Positions 34,623-42,424 of a DNA stretch of 58,381 nt are shown in pieces. Location of the stretch: NCBI RefSeq assembly GCF_030711405.1, contig NZ_JAULSI010000025.1, positions 1-58,381 on the forward strand, in the 5' to 3' direction. The notes beneath the pieces are model-generated. The model had not been told where the DNA came from. It saw nothing but the letters and a program-made list of their open reading frames with translations, and made no database searches. Numbering within the stretch: position 1 is the stretch's first letter; every line of letters starts with the position of its first letter. Source of the stretch: Massilia brevitalea. Its GTDB lineage: Bacteria; Pseudomonadota; Gammaproteobacteria; Burkholderiales; Burkholderiaceae_D. The translations under genes and the position numbers were made by a program.

Positions 34623-36782
34623 TTACAGCGCGTTCATTTCCTTCAGCAAGTTGTCGGCTTTATCCACGTGCTTCATGTTCCACAGGATGTAGCGCACATC
34701 GACCTGGATGTCGCGGGTATTGGCCGCGTTGAAGTCCCAGTCCGAGATGATCGAATCCAGGGTGCCGTCGAAGGCCAGGCCGATCAGTTCGCCGCGCTTG
34801 TTCAGCGCTGCCGAACCCGAGTTGCCGCCGGTGATGTCCAGCGTCGCCAGGTAGTTCACCGGCACGGTCTTCAGCGTTGGATCGACGTACTTGCCGAAGT
34901 CCTTGGCCTTGATCGCGGCCAGCTGGGCTGCCGGTGCATTGAACTCGCCTTCGCCGGTGTTCTTCGCGACCACGCCCTTGACGGTGGTGAACGCGGTCCA
35001 GGAACCGGTGCCGTCGGCGCCATGGTCGCGGCCCATGATCTTGCCGAAGGTCACGCGCAGGGTGCCGTTGGCGTCCGGATACACGGCCTGGCCCTTGCTG
35101 TTCATGTAGGCGATCTTGGCCTTCATGTAGCCACCGTAGGCCTTCTGGATCTTGCCGGAGAGTTCTTCCTCTTTGGCTTCGTCCTTCAGGTCGGCGTCAT
35201 ACATGGCCACGGCTGCCTTGATGAAGCTGTCGTTGCTGGCCTTGAAGTCGGCAGGCGACTTCTTCAGCCAGGTCACGCGCTCTTCCTTGTTGGCCAGCTT
35301 CGAACCGGCGTAGGCCTTGTCCAGCGCGGCCTTCAGTTCGTCCTGGCTCATGCCGGCGCGGATGCCCAGGGCATCGTTGAAGGCCTTGTCCTGCTCGGCA
35401 GCTGGCTGGGCCAGGTACTTGGTCAGGAAGTTCGTGACCAGCGCCTTGTCGACTTTTTCGTCGTAGGTGCGGTCCTGGCCGGTGATGACCGAAGTCACGC
35501 GCGCCATGTCGCGTTCCTGGTAGCCCGACTTGCGCTGGGCGTCCGGCTTGGTGCGCTCGTTGGCCAGGCGGTACAGGCTGCGTGCCGAGCTCAGGAAGCG
35601 CGGCTGGGCGTAACCCAGGTAGAAGCCTTGCTTGGTGTGGGCGTCGCGCTCGGCGATCAGCTTCTCGGCGGTATCGATGTCGGCGCCGAACTGCTTTTTA
35701 CGCGCGGCGTCGCTGTTCATCCATGCCTTCAGGGCAGTGTGTTCGGCGGTCTTGCGCTGCAGGAAGTCGCTCTCGCTGTACGAGGTCAGCATGCCCTTGC
35801 GGTTCTTGTAGTAGTTGTTGACGCTGGCGATCTGGCCAGCGTACTTCAGCTTGGCAGCCGGGTCGTTCTTGGTTTCGCGTTCGATGATGGCCAGCACTTC
35901 ACCCGAGGCTTGCACGAAGGCCGGGTAGTTCCAGTCGAAGGTGTACTGCACTTCCGACGGCAGGCGGTGGCGGTTGGTGCGGCCAGGGTAGCCGGCAACC
36001 ATGATGAAATCGCCTTCCTTCGAGCCTTCGGTGGCCAGCTTCAGGAAGTGCTTCGGCACGTAAGGGACGTTGTCGGCGGCGAAGTCGGCGGCCTTGCCGT
36101 CCTTGCTCACGTAGGCGCGGTAGAAACCGTAGTCGCCGGTGTGGCGCGGCCACATCCAGTTGTCGGTGTCGCCACCGAATTTACCCACGCCCGATGGCGG
36201 CGCGTGTACCAGGCGCACGTCGCGGATTTCCAGCTGTTTCAGGCGGTAGAACTCGAGGCCGCCGTAGTAGCTGGCCACGGTGCAGCGGTAGCCCGGGGTC
36301 TTCTCGCAGGCGGCAACCATTTCCTTCTGATTCTTTTCAATCGCGTCGATGCGCGCCTTGCCGTTCAGCCTGGCCACTTTCTTGTCGATGATCTGGTCGG
36401 TGACGTTGGTCACTTCCTCGGTCACGAAGACGCGGCTGCCCGGCGCGGCCGGCACTTCTTCGCCCAGGGTCTTGGCCAGGAAGCCATTCGCCAGCAGGTC
36501 GCGTTCAGGGGTCGAGTTGACGGCCACGCTGTTGTACACGCAGTGGTGGTTGGTGATGACCAGGCCCTGCGGCGACACGAAGGAAGCCGAGCAACCGCCC
36601 AGGCTCACGATGGCGCCCATCGGGAATTCGGTCAGCTGGGTGAGGGTGGCCGGATCGAGTTCCAGGCCGGCGGCTTTCAGTTGCTGGGCTACTTGTGGCA
36701 GCTGCTGCGGCATCCACATGCCTTCGTCCGCTTGTGCGGCGAAGCTGGTCAGGATGGCGAGCGAGAGAAGGGTCTTTTTCAT
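34623..36782 (-). CDS. S46-family dipeptidyl-peptidase (DPP7-like)
   Basis: 719-aa exported serine peptidase that removes N-terminal dipeptides from peptides in the periplasm. The signal peptide is MKKTLLSLAILTSFAAQA. The catalytic His lies in VITNHHC (residues 79-80) and the nucleophile is Ser655 in GGNSGSAALN. The residue after AFD in GLAFDGT is Gly673; in the family Gly here goes with DPP7-type hydrophobic specificity and Arg with DPP11-type acidic specificity. I chose the ATG at 36782 for the signal peptide; an upstream extension to 36875 is unlikely. Length is normal for the family. Confidence 0.94.
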   Translation of the reverse strand: MKKTLLSLAILTSFAAQADEGMWMPQQLPQVAQQLKAAGLELDPATLTQLTEFPMGAIVSLGGCSASFVSPQGLVITNHHCVYNSVAVNSTPERDLLANGFLAKTLGEEVPAAPGSRVFVTEEVTNVTDQIIDKKVARLNGKARIDAIEKNQKEMVAACEKTPGYRCTVASYYGGLEFYRLKQLEIRDVRLVHAPPSGVGKFGGDTDNWMWPRHTGDYGFYRAYVSKDGKAADFAADNVPYVPKHFLKLATEGSKEGDFIMVAGYPGRTNRHRLPSEVQYTFDWNYPAFVQASGEVLAIIERETKNDPAAKLKYAGQIASVNNYYKNRKGMLTSYSESDFLQRKTAEHTALKAWMNSDAARKKQFGADIDTAEKLIAERDAHTKQGFYLGYAQPRFLSSARSLYRLANERTKPDAQRKSGYQERDMARVTSVITGQDRTYDEKVDKALVTNFLTKYLAQPAAEQDKAFNDALGIRAGMSQDELKAALDKAYAGSKLANKEERVTWLKKSPADFKASNDSFIKAAVAMYDADLKDEAKEEELSGKIQKAYGGYMKAKIAYMNSKGQAVYPDANGTLRVTFGKIMGRDHGADGTGSWTAFTTVKGVVAKNTGEGEFNAPAAQLAAIKAKDFGKYVDPTLKTVPVNYLATLDITGGNSGSAALNKRGELIGLAFDGTLDSIISDWDFNAANTRDIQVDVRYILWNMKHVDKADNLLKEMNAL

Positions 36783-36915
36783 TCGCGTGTCAGGGATGGT
36801 TGTAGTGGTTGCTTCTGGTACGGCGGGCTCCGCGGAGCACCCCGGAGTATGGGTACTCCACTGTTGCCGCGTCAACCACTATTTCCGTTTCGTGACACGC
36901 GGTAATGACAGCACG

Positions 36916-38193
36916 TTACAGCTGCGAGCCCAGCAGCGAGGCCAGTTCGCCGGCCAGTTTTTCGGTCATCGACCGATTGCGCCAGGCCTCCAGCGTGATC
37001 GGCTTGGCGCGTTTCCAGTCGTCGTCGAAGACCTCGCGCTGGGACTTGGCAAAGGCCGGGTCCAGCAGGTTCAGGTTGGCTTCGTCGTTGATGCTGAACG
37101 AGCGGTTATCGAAGTTGGTGGAACCGACCGAGACCATCATGTCGTCGACGATCAGCGCTTTTACGTGGTACATGGTTGGCTGGAATTCTGCGATCTTGAT
37201 GCCGGCCTTCAGCAGCGGCTCCCAGCGCTCGCGCGAGGCCACGCGCACGAGGTCGGAATCGATGTCCTTGCCCGGCGTGATGATGCGCACGTCGACGCCG
37301 CGCTTGGCGGCCGCCACCAGGGCCTTGATCGCCAGTTCGTCCGGCACGAAGTAGGAGGCCGACAGCAGGATCGACTGACGCGCGGCGGTGATTGCCATCA
37401 AATACATCAGGTGCATGCTGGCGCTGCCGCCGGTGGGCGAGCTGGAGAACATTTGCGCGGGAATCTCGCCGCGCGCCTTGAGCGGCGGGAAATAATCGGG
37501 GCCGTCGAGGACGGTGCCGGTGGCCTTGGTCCAGTTATCGGTGAACACGGCCTGCATCTGGCCGACCACCGGGCCTTCGACGCGGAAATGGGTGTCGCGC
37601 CAGTGCTCGTCGTCCTGGGCATTCCCGCGCCACTGGTCGGCAATGCCGACGCCGCCCGTGAAGCCGACTTGCCCGTCGACGATCAGCAGTTTGCGGTGGG
37701 TGCGGTTGTTCATGCGCGCCAGCTTCCACCAGGCCGGCTTGTGGTAGCGCTGCACCTGCACGCCGGCGTCGCGCATGGTTTTCAGCGAGTCGTCGTCCAT
37801 CTTGATGCTGCCGACAAAGTCGAGCATCACGTGCACCTTGACGCCGGCGCGGGCGCGCTCGGCCAGTGCATCGCGGAATTCGTGGCCGATGGTGCCGGAC
37901 CAATAGATATAGGTTTCGAAGGTGATGCTGGTCTTGGCCTGGCGGATCGCATCCAGCATGGCCGGGAAGATCTGGTCGCCGTTCAACAGCACATCGACCT
38001 TGTTGCCCTCGATGATGGGCGGCCCGAGCAGCACGCCCATCGAGCGGCGGAACTGGGCGTCGTGGATATCGTACTGGCGCGTCAGCTGGGTCTCGATCTG
38101 CTTTTCGCTCGGCATGAAATTCAGGGCGAGGAAGCCGGCCAGCAGGGTGACGATGCTGGTGATCAGGACGATGGTAAGGATTCTGGCGCGCAT
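36916..38193 (-). CDS. Cardiolipin synthase-like phospholipase D protein
   Basis: 425-aa membrane-anchored protein (span at about residues 4-25) with two PLD half-domains. The HKD motifs are HRKLLIVDG and HVKALIVDD followed by GSTNFDNRSF, the pattern of bacterial cardiolipin synthases, which join two phosphatidylglycerols or PG and PE. In the second motif the usual last Gly is Asp, which is common. I chose the ATG at 38193; the longer frame to 38250 runs into the terminator of the upstream stress gene. It lies downstream of glsB-like on the same strand. Confidence 0.9.
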   Translation of the reverse strand: MRARILTIVLITSIVTLLAGFLALNFMPSEKQIETQLTRQYDIHDAQFRRSMGVLLGPPIIEGNKVDVLLNGDQIFPAMLDAIRQAKTSITFETYIYWSGTIGHEFRDALAERARAGVKVHVMLDFVGSIKMDDDSLKTMRDAGVQVQRYHKPAWWKLARMNNRTHRKLLIVDGQVGFTGGVGIADQWRGNAQDDEHWRDTHFRVEGPVVGQMQAVFTDNWTKATGTVLDGPDYFPPLKARGEIPAQMFSSSPTGGSASMHLMYLMAITAARQSILLSASYFVPDELAIKALVAAAKRGVDVRIITPGKDIDSDLVRVASRERWEPLLKAGIKIAEFQPTMYHVKALIVDDMMVSVGSTNFDNRSFSINDEANLNLLDPAFAKSQREVFDDDWKRAKPITLEAWRNRSMTEKLAGELASLLGSQL

Positions 38194-38237
38194 AGGCAGT
38201 CTTGGTAAAACGTGGTAGAGCCTGGATGAATTCGGCG

Positions 38238-38273
38238 AAAAAAAAACCAACGCGTGAGGGCGTTGGTTTTTTA
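38238..38273 (-). terminator. Intrinsic terminator between GlsB-like and Cls-like genes
   Basis: AAACCAACGC pairs with GCGTTGGTTT around a 6-base loop. A-run and T-run flank it, so it can work in either direction; on the minus strand it ends the GlsB-like gene. Confidence 0.8.
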
Positions 38274-38292
38274 TCGATTGCTTGCCACTTTA

Positions 38293-38562
38293 TTAGCGAA
38301 CGCGGCCGCGACGCAGCAGATTCACGATGGCCAGCAGGATGACAGCGCCCAGGAAGGAAACCAGCAGCGACGACACGCTGAAGTCGTCCGAATTGATGGT
38401 GCCCGAACCGAACAGTGGCGACAGCAGCCAGCCACCCAGGAAGGCGCCGACGATACCAACCACGACGTTCAGAATCATGCCTTGTTCAGCATCGGTCTTC
38501 ATGACCATGCTTGCAAGCCAGCCCAGGATACCACCGACAACGATCCAGATAATGAATAGCAT
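38293..38562 (-). CDS. GlsB/YeaQ/YmgE-family stress membrane protein
   Basis: 89-aa inner-membrane protein of the transglycosylase-associated family. There are three hydrophobic segments: IIWIVVGGILGWLASMVM, ILNVVVGIVGAFLGGWLL and LLVSFLGAVILLAIVNLL, with the family's GWLA and GxVGAFLGG features, and a basic C-terminus RRGRVR. Members are stress-induced; the molecular role is unsettled. GAGGAGG precedes the ATG. It is divergent from the glycine-zipper gene at 38883, another likely stress protein. Confidence 0.9.
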   Translation of the reverse strand: MLFIIWIVVGGILGWLASMVMKTDAEQGMILNVVVGIVGAFLGGWLLSPLFGSGTINSDDFSVSSLLVSFLGAVILLAIVNLLRRGRVR

Positions 38563-38882
38563 TTTAGTTCCTCCTCATAGTGAAAAAATCTACCTGAGGC
38601 CAATTGTTTGAGTGGCCATGTGAAAAAGTCTACGGATTCCGCACCAAGCGGGTCGGTGCGGCAAGTAACGTTAGACGACGAATCTGGTGCGTATGTTTCA
38701 AAGCGGTGTTTGATCCCGATCCGGATGCCGGTTTAGTTGTCGCTTGGAATGTCTTGGGCAGAGTGCGTGAACGAACAGAAGGGCATAGCTCGGCAGGCAT
38801 ATTGTTCACGGACTGGCAACGCCTGACAGACAAGTGCGTTGCACCCCGACACCGAGTCAGACCCTTTTTGAAAGGATTCATC
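38563..38882. other. Divergent stress-gene promoter region
   Basis: 320-bp gap between the GlsB-like and glycine-zipper genes. It holds a 14-bp near-perfect direct repeat GTGAAAAARTCTAC at 38580-38593 and 38620-38633, exactly 40 bp apart, next to the GlsB start. The AAAGGA at 38871 is the ribosome site of the plus-strand gene. I see no convincing promoter boxes or ORF. Confidence 0.4.
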
Positions 38883-40379
38883 ATGAGCTACGACACCAAC
38901 AACAACCAGAATTCGCGCATGGTCACCGGCCTGTTCCCCGATCGTGCCAGCGCCGAGCGCGCCTACGGTTCGATTTCCGACCGCGGCTATGGCCGTGACG
39001 ACGTCAACCTGATGATGTCGGATTCGACCCGCAAGACCCACTTCAGCGACACCGATACTGAACTGGGCAGCAAAGCAGCCGAAGGCGCGGGCATCGGCGC
39101 AGGCATCGGCGGCACCATCGGCGCCGTGCTGGCCGGTATCGCCGCAGTCGGCACCACGCTGGTGCTGCCGGGTGTCGGCCTGGTCGTGGCGGGTCCGCTG
39201 GCAGCGGCCCTGGCCGGCGCCGGCGCGGGCGGCATCACCGGCGGCCTGATCGGTGCACTGATCGGCGCCGGTATTCCGGAAGAGCGCGCCAAGCACTATG
39301 AAGAAGGCATCCATAACGGCGGCATCCTGATGGGCGTGAACGCCCGTTCCGACGACGACGCAGCCCACATCCACCGCTCGTGGACCGAAAGCGGCGGTTC
39401 GCACGTGATCGGCGCCGGCGTCGGCGGCACGGCGGGTGCGCTGGTTGGCGCCGGTATCGGCGCGGCAGCCGGCCCGATCGGCATGGTGGCCGGTGCGGCC
39501 ATCGGCGCGGTCACCGGCGGCATCGCCGGCAAGGGCGCCGGTGAAGTCGTGAATCCGAAAACCGGCGACGATCTCGCCGAACACCACCTGGCCAAGGGCG
39601 TCGGCGCCAGCGCCGGTGCAGCCACCGGTGCGGCAATCGGCGCCGTGGGCGGCCCGATCGGCATGGCGGCAGGCGCCGTGGTCGGCGGCCTGGCAGGCGG
39701 CGCAGCTGGCCGCGGCGCCGGCGAAGTGGTCAATCCAAAAGCGACCGACGACCTGAACGACCATAACCTGGCGCAAGGCGTCGGCGGCGCCAGCGGCGCA
39801 GTGGCTGGCGCCACGGTGGGTGCAGTTGGCGGCCCGGTCGGCATGGCTGCCGGCGCCGTGATTGGCGGCCTGGCTGGCGGCGCAGCCGGCAAGGGCGTGG
39901 GAGAAGTGGCGAACTCGGCGCCTGGCGACGAACTGCACGACCATAACCTGGCCAAGGGCGTGGGCGCCGGCGGCGGCGCGGCGGCTGGCGCAGCGGTGGG
40001 CGCGGTGGGCGGCCCGGTCGGCATGGTGGTTGGCGCCGGCATCGGCGCGGCTGTCGGCGGCATGGCCGGCAAGGGCGTCGGCGGCCTGGTCAATCCAGCG
40101 CATGAAGACGACTACTGGCGCAACAACTACCAGACCCAGTCGCACTACACCCCGGGCTACACCTACGACGACTACGCACCGGCCTACGCGCTGGGCTACA
40201 ACGGCAAGGGCCGCTACCCAGGCAGCTACGACCAGAACGAGTCCTACCTGTCGGACGAGTGGAACAGCACCCGTGGCTCCTCGCGCCTGTCGTGGGATCA
40301 CGCCAAGGTCGCCAGCCGCGCCGCCTGGGACCGCGTCGAGCGCGCGATTCCAGGTGACTCGGACCGCGACGGCAAGTAA
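38883..40379 (+). CDS. Glycine-zipper stress protein with 60-residue tandem repeats
   Basis: 498-aa protein. The N-terminal part (residues 12-60, VTGLFPDRASAERAYGSISDRG) resembles the general stress protein 17M/YflT-type domain. The middle is a series of hydrophobic GxxxG-rich helices; the segment from GEVVNPK recurs exactly every 180 bp (39541, 39721, 39901, 40081), so three 60-aa units each carry a charged linker (DDLAEHHLAKGVG) and two glycine-zipper helices. The C-terminal tail is hydrophilic and Tyr-rich. It is likely membrane-associated and stress-induced. Start at ATG 38883 behind AAAGGA; upstream frame not coding. Confidence 0.85.
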   Translation: MSYDTNNNQNSRMVTGLFPDRASAERAYGSISDRGYGRDDVNLMMSDSTRKTHFSDTDTELGSKAAEGAGIGAGIGGTIGAVLAGIAAVGTTLVLPGVGLVVAGPLAAALAGAGAGGITGGLIGALIGAGIPEERAKHYEEGIHNGGILMGVNARSDDDAAHIHRSWTESGGSHVIGAGVGGTAGALVGAGIGAAAGPIGMVAGAAIGAVTGGIAGKGAGEVVNPKTGDDLAEHHLAKGVGASAGAATGAAIGAVGGPIGMAAGAVVGGLAGGAAGRGAGEVVNPKATDDLNDHNLAQGVGGASGAVAGATVGAVGGPVGMAAGAVIGGLAGGAAGKGVGEVANSAPGDELHDHNLAKGVGAGGGAAAGAAVGAVGGPVGMVVGAGIGAAVGGMAGKGVGGLVNPAHEDDYWRNNYQTQSHYTPGYTYDDYAPAYALGYNGKGRYPGSYDQNESYLSDEWNSTRGSSRLSWDHAKVASRAAWDRVERAIPGDSDRDGK

Positions 40380-40390
40380 TTAGCCGGACG

Positions 40391-40430
40391 TAAAAAAGCC
40401 CCGTCACCTTTGGGTGGCGGGGCTTTTTTT
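40391..40430 (+). terminator. Intrinsic terminator of the glycine-zipper gene
   Basis: AAAAAAGCCCCGTCACC pairs with GGTGGCGGGGCTTTTTTT around a 4-base loop, one mismatch. A hairpin repeat begins at the next base. Confidence 0.9.
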
Positions 40431-40535
40431 GTAGGGTGGGCTCTAGAGCCCACGCGGTGATAATTAGCCGCAAGATCATCCGGTGCGAAATCGGAGCGAT
40501 AGCGATCACCGCGTGGGCTCGAGAGCCCACCCTAC
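40431..40535. repeat. Inverted pair of dispersed hairpin repeats (locus 7)
   Basis: Forward copy 40431-40457 and reverse copy 40509-40535, both with stem GGGCTC/GAGCCC. Inverted identity extends a few bases inward (CGCGGTGAT against ATCACCGCG). They lie between the glycine-zipper and YceI genes, which converge. Confidence 0.85.
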
Positions 40536-40538
40536 ATA

Positions 40539-41108
40539 TTATTGCTTGATTGCTTCCACCTGAATCGCCAGCTTCACTTCCGGCGAGAAGCGCGGCAAAC
40601 CGAAGTTCACGCCGAAATCGCTGCGCTGGAAAGTGGCCGAGGCATCGGCGCCGCAGACTTCGCGTTTCAGCATCGGGTGGTCGATGCACTTGAACTTGTT
40701 GATGGTCAGGGTCAGCGGTTTCGTCACGCCGTGCAGGGTGAACTGGCCTTCGACCGCCACCGGGGTGTCGCCGTTGAAGCGCACTTTGCTGCCTTTGAAG
40801 GTCGCGGTCGGGAACTGGGCGACGTCGAAGATGTCTGGCTTGCGCGCATGCTCGTTCATCTTTTCGTGGCCGAAGTCGACGCTGTTCATGTCCACGGTGA
40901 TGTCGACGCTGCCGGTCTTCGCGGCGCGATCGAGGGTGATCTTGCCCGAGGTCTTGGTGAACTTGCCGCGCCAGACCGAGATACCCATGTGATCGGCTTC
41001 GAAGCTTGGGTAAGTGTGGTTTGGCTCGATCTCGTAGGTATCGGTGGCGGCAAAGGCGAGGGTGGCGCTGGTGGCCAGGGTGGCGGCGACGAGGAACTTG
41101 AGTTTCAT
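40539..41108 (-). CDS. YceI-family periplasmic protein (distal copy)
   Basis: 189-aa exported protein: signal peptide MKLKFLVAATLATSATLAFA, then a lipocalin-like YceI beta-barrel that in solved relatives binds an isoprenoid lipid. Typical segments are YEIEPNHTYPSFEADHMGISVWRGKF, FPTATFKGSKVRF and FGVNFGLPRFSPEVKLAIQVEA. It is the last gene of a three-gene operon with another YceI protein (21 bp upstream) and cytochrome b561. The pairing YceI plus b561 is known from E. coli yceJ-yceI. Function is presumed to involve quinone or polyprenoid handling. Confidence 0.93.
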   Translation of the reverse strand: MKLKFLVAATLATSATLAFAATDTYEIEPNHTYPSFEADHMGISVWRGKFTKTSGKITLDRAAKTGSVDITVDMNSVDFGHEKMNEHARKPDIFDVAQFPTATFKGSKVRFNGDTPVAVEGQFTLHGVTKPLTLTINKFKCIDHPMLKREVCGADASATFQRSDFGVNFGLPRFSPEVKLAIQVEAIKQ

Positions 41109-41129
41109 GTGTACATCCCTTGGTTGGGT

Positions 41130-41681
41130 TTATTGGCCCGCGGTGACGCGGAACTTGATGACAACTTCATCGGCGACCATGCTGGTGTCTTTCCACTCGC
41201 CTTCGCCAATGTTAAAAGCCAGGCGCTTGATCGGCAACTGGCCCTCGAACACCTGCTGCTTGCCTGCCGTTTTCACCGTCAGGGGGAAGTTCACGTCGGC
41301 AGTCTTGCCCTTGATCGTCAGCTTGCCGGCAACGTTCAGCTTGTCCGCGCCGGCTGGCCTGATCGAAGTCGAAACAAACGTCGCTTTCGGGAACTGCGCC
41401 GTATTGAACCACTCTTTCTTGGCAACCTCGCGGTTATATTCCGGGTCGCCCAGGTCCATGCTGGCGGTGCCGATGTCGACCGTGGCCTTTGCGGCTTCCG
41501 GCTTGGCGGCGTCGTAGTCGATCTGGGCGCCAAAGGTCTTGAATTTGGCCTCGACCGGTACGTTCATCTGTTTGAAGGTGGCCGAGACGCTGCTTTTGGC
41601 GAGATCGGTCTTCAGCGGGGCAGCGTGGGCGGCAGCGGCGGTGAACAGGGCGGCGGCGAGCAGGGTGCGCAGGGGTGTCAT
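41130..41681 (-). CDS. YceI-family periplasmic protein (proximal copy)
   Basis: 183-aa exported protein with signal peptide MTPLRTLLAAALFTAAAAHA and a YceI domain (KSSVSATFKQMNVPVEAKFKTF, FPKATFVSTSIRP, LTIKGKTADVNFPLTV). It is distantly related to the downstream copy, so this is an old paralogue pair rather than a recent duplication. It lies 10 bp after the cytochrome b561 gene on the same transcript. Confidence 0.93.
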   Translation of the reverse strand: MTPLRTLLAAALFTAAAAHAAPLKTDLAKSSVSATFKQMNVPVEAKFKTFGAQIDYDAAKPEAAKATVDIGTASMDLGDPEYNREVAKKEWFNTAQFPKATFVSTSIRPAGADKLNVAGKLTIKGKTADVNFPLTVKTAGKQQVFEGQLPIKRLAFNIGEGEWKDTSMVADEVVIKFRVTAGQ

Positions 41682-41691
41682 GGTGAACTCC

Positions 41692-42225
41692 TTATTTTGA
41701 AAAGGGCAGCATGCGCTGCATCACGCCGTCGCGGTCCAGCAGCAGGTGCTTGAACGCGGCCAGCACGTGGAGGGCCACCAGGGCCGCCAGCAGCATGTTG
41801 AGCCAGTAGTGCAGGGCGTCCAGCGTGGGCTTCAGGGCCGCATCGGCCTCGATCAGCGTGGGCAGCGGGAACAGACCGAAATAGACGACCGGCACGCCGG
41901 CCGCCAGGCTGTAGAAATAACCGGACAGGGGCACGGCGAACATCAGCACGTAGAGCAGGCCGTGCAGGGAATGGGCGGCATGGCGCTGCCAGGCGGGCAT
42001 GTGGGCCGGATAAGCCGGCGGGCGCGAACGCAGGCGCCACAGCAAGCGCAGCGCGGCCAGGGCCAGTACCGTCACGCCGGCCCATTTGTGCCAGGAAAAG
42101 TAGCGCAGCTTGGTGGGCGTGAGGCCGGGAATGTCGGTCATCACCAGGCCGAGCGTAAACGTGCCGATGATGAGGATGGCGATCAGCCAGTGCAGGGCGA
42201 TGGCGACGGAAGAATAACGCTGCAT
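41692..42225 (-). CDS. Cytochrome b561-family protein
   Basis: 177-aa inner-membrane di-heme cytochrome with four membrane spans. Candidate heme ligands are the His residues in IALHWLIAILI, FSWHKWAGVT, HSLHGLLYVLMF and LHVLAAFKHLL. It probably passes electrons between quinol and a periplasmic acceptor. It is the first gene of the b561-YceI-YceI operon, which supports a link with the YceI lipid-binding proteins. The starting ATG gives MQRYSSVAIALHW, the usual N-terminus. Confidence 0.93.
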   Translation of the reverse strand: MQRYSSVAIALHWLIAILIIGTFTLGLVMTDIPGLTPTKLRYFSWHKWAGVTVLALAALRLLWRLRSRPPAYPAHMPAWQRHAAHSLHGLLYVLMFAVPLSGYFYSLAAGVPVVYFGLFPLPTLIEADAALKPTLDALHYWLNMLLAALVALHVLAAFKHLLLDRDGVMQRMLPFSK

Positions 42226-42424
42226 GGTCGATTGTCCGTGTTCGTACTGGTGAGCGCCTGACTATAACAAAAAGCCACGCCAATGTGGGAGAGGCGGTTG
42301 TTTCTTTCTGTACACTAGCATGGATTGTTAAACGTGCACAGCCGTGAAGCCGCTGAATGTAAAATCGAGGCAAGCGTGAATTTATAATTTGGACGCGGCT
42401 CCATCGTACCGTGTAAAGGAAGTC

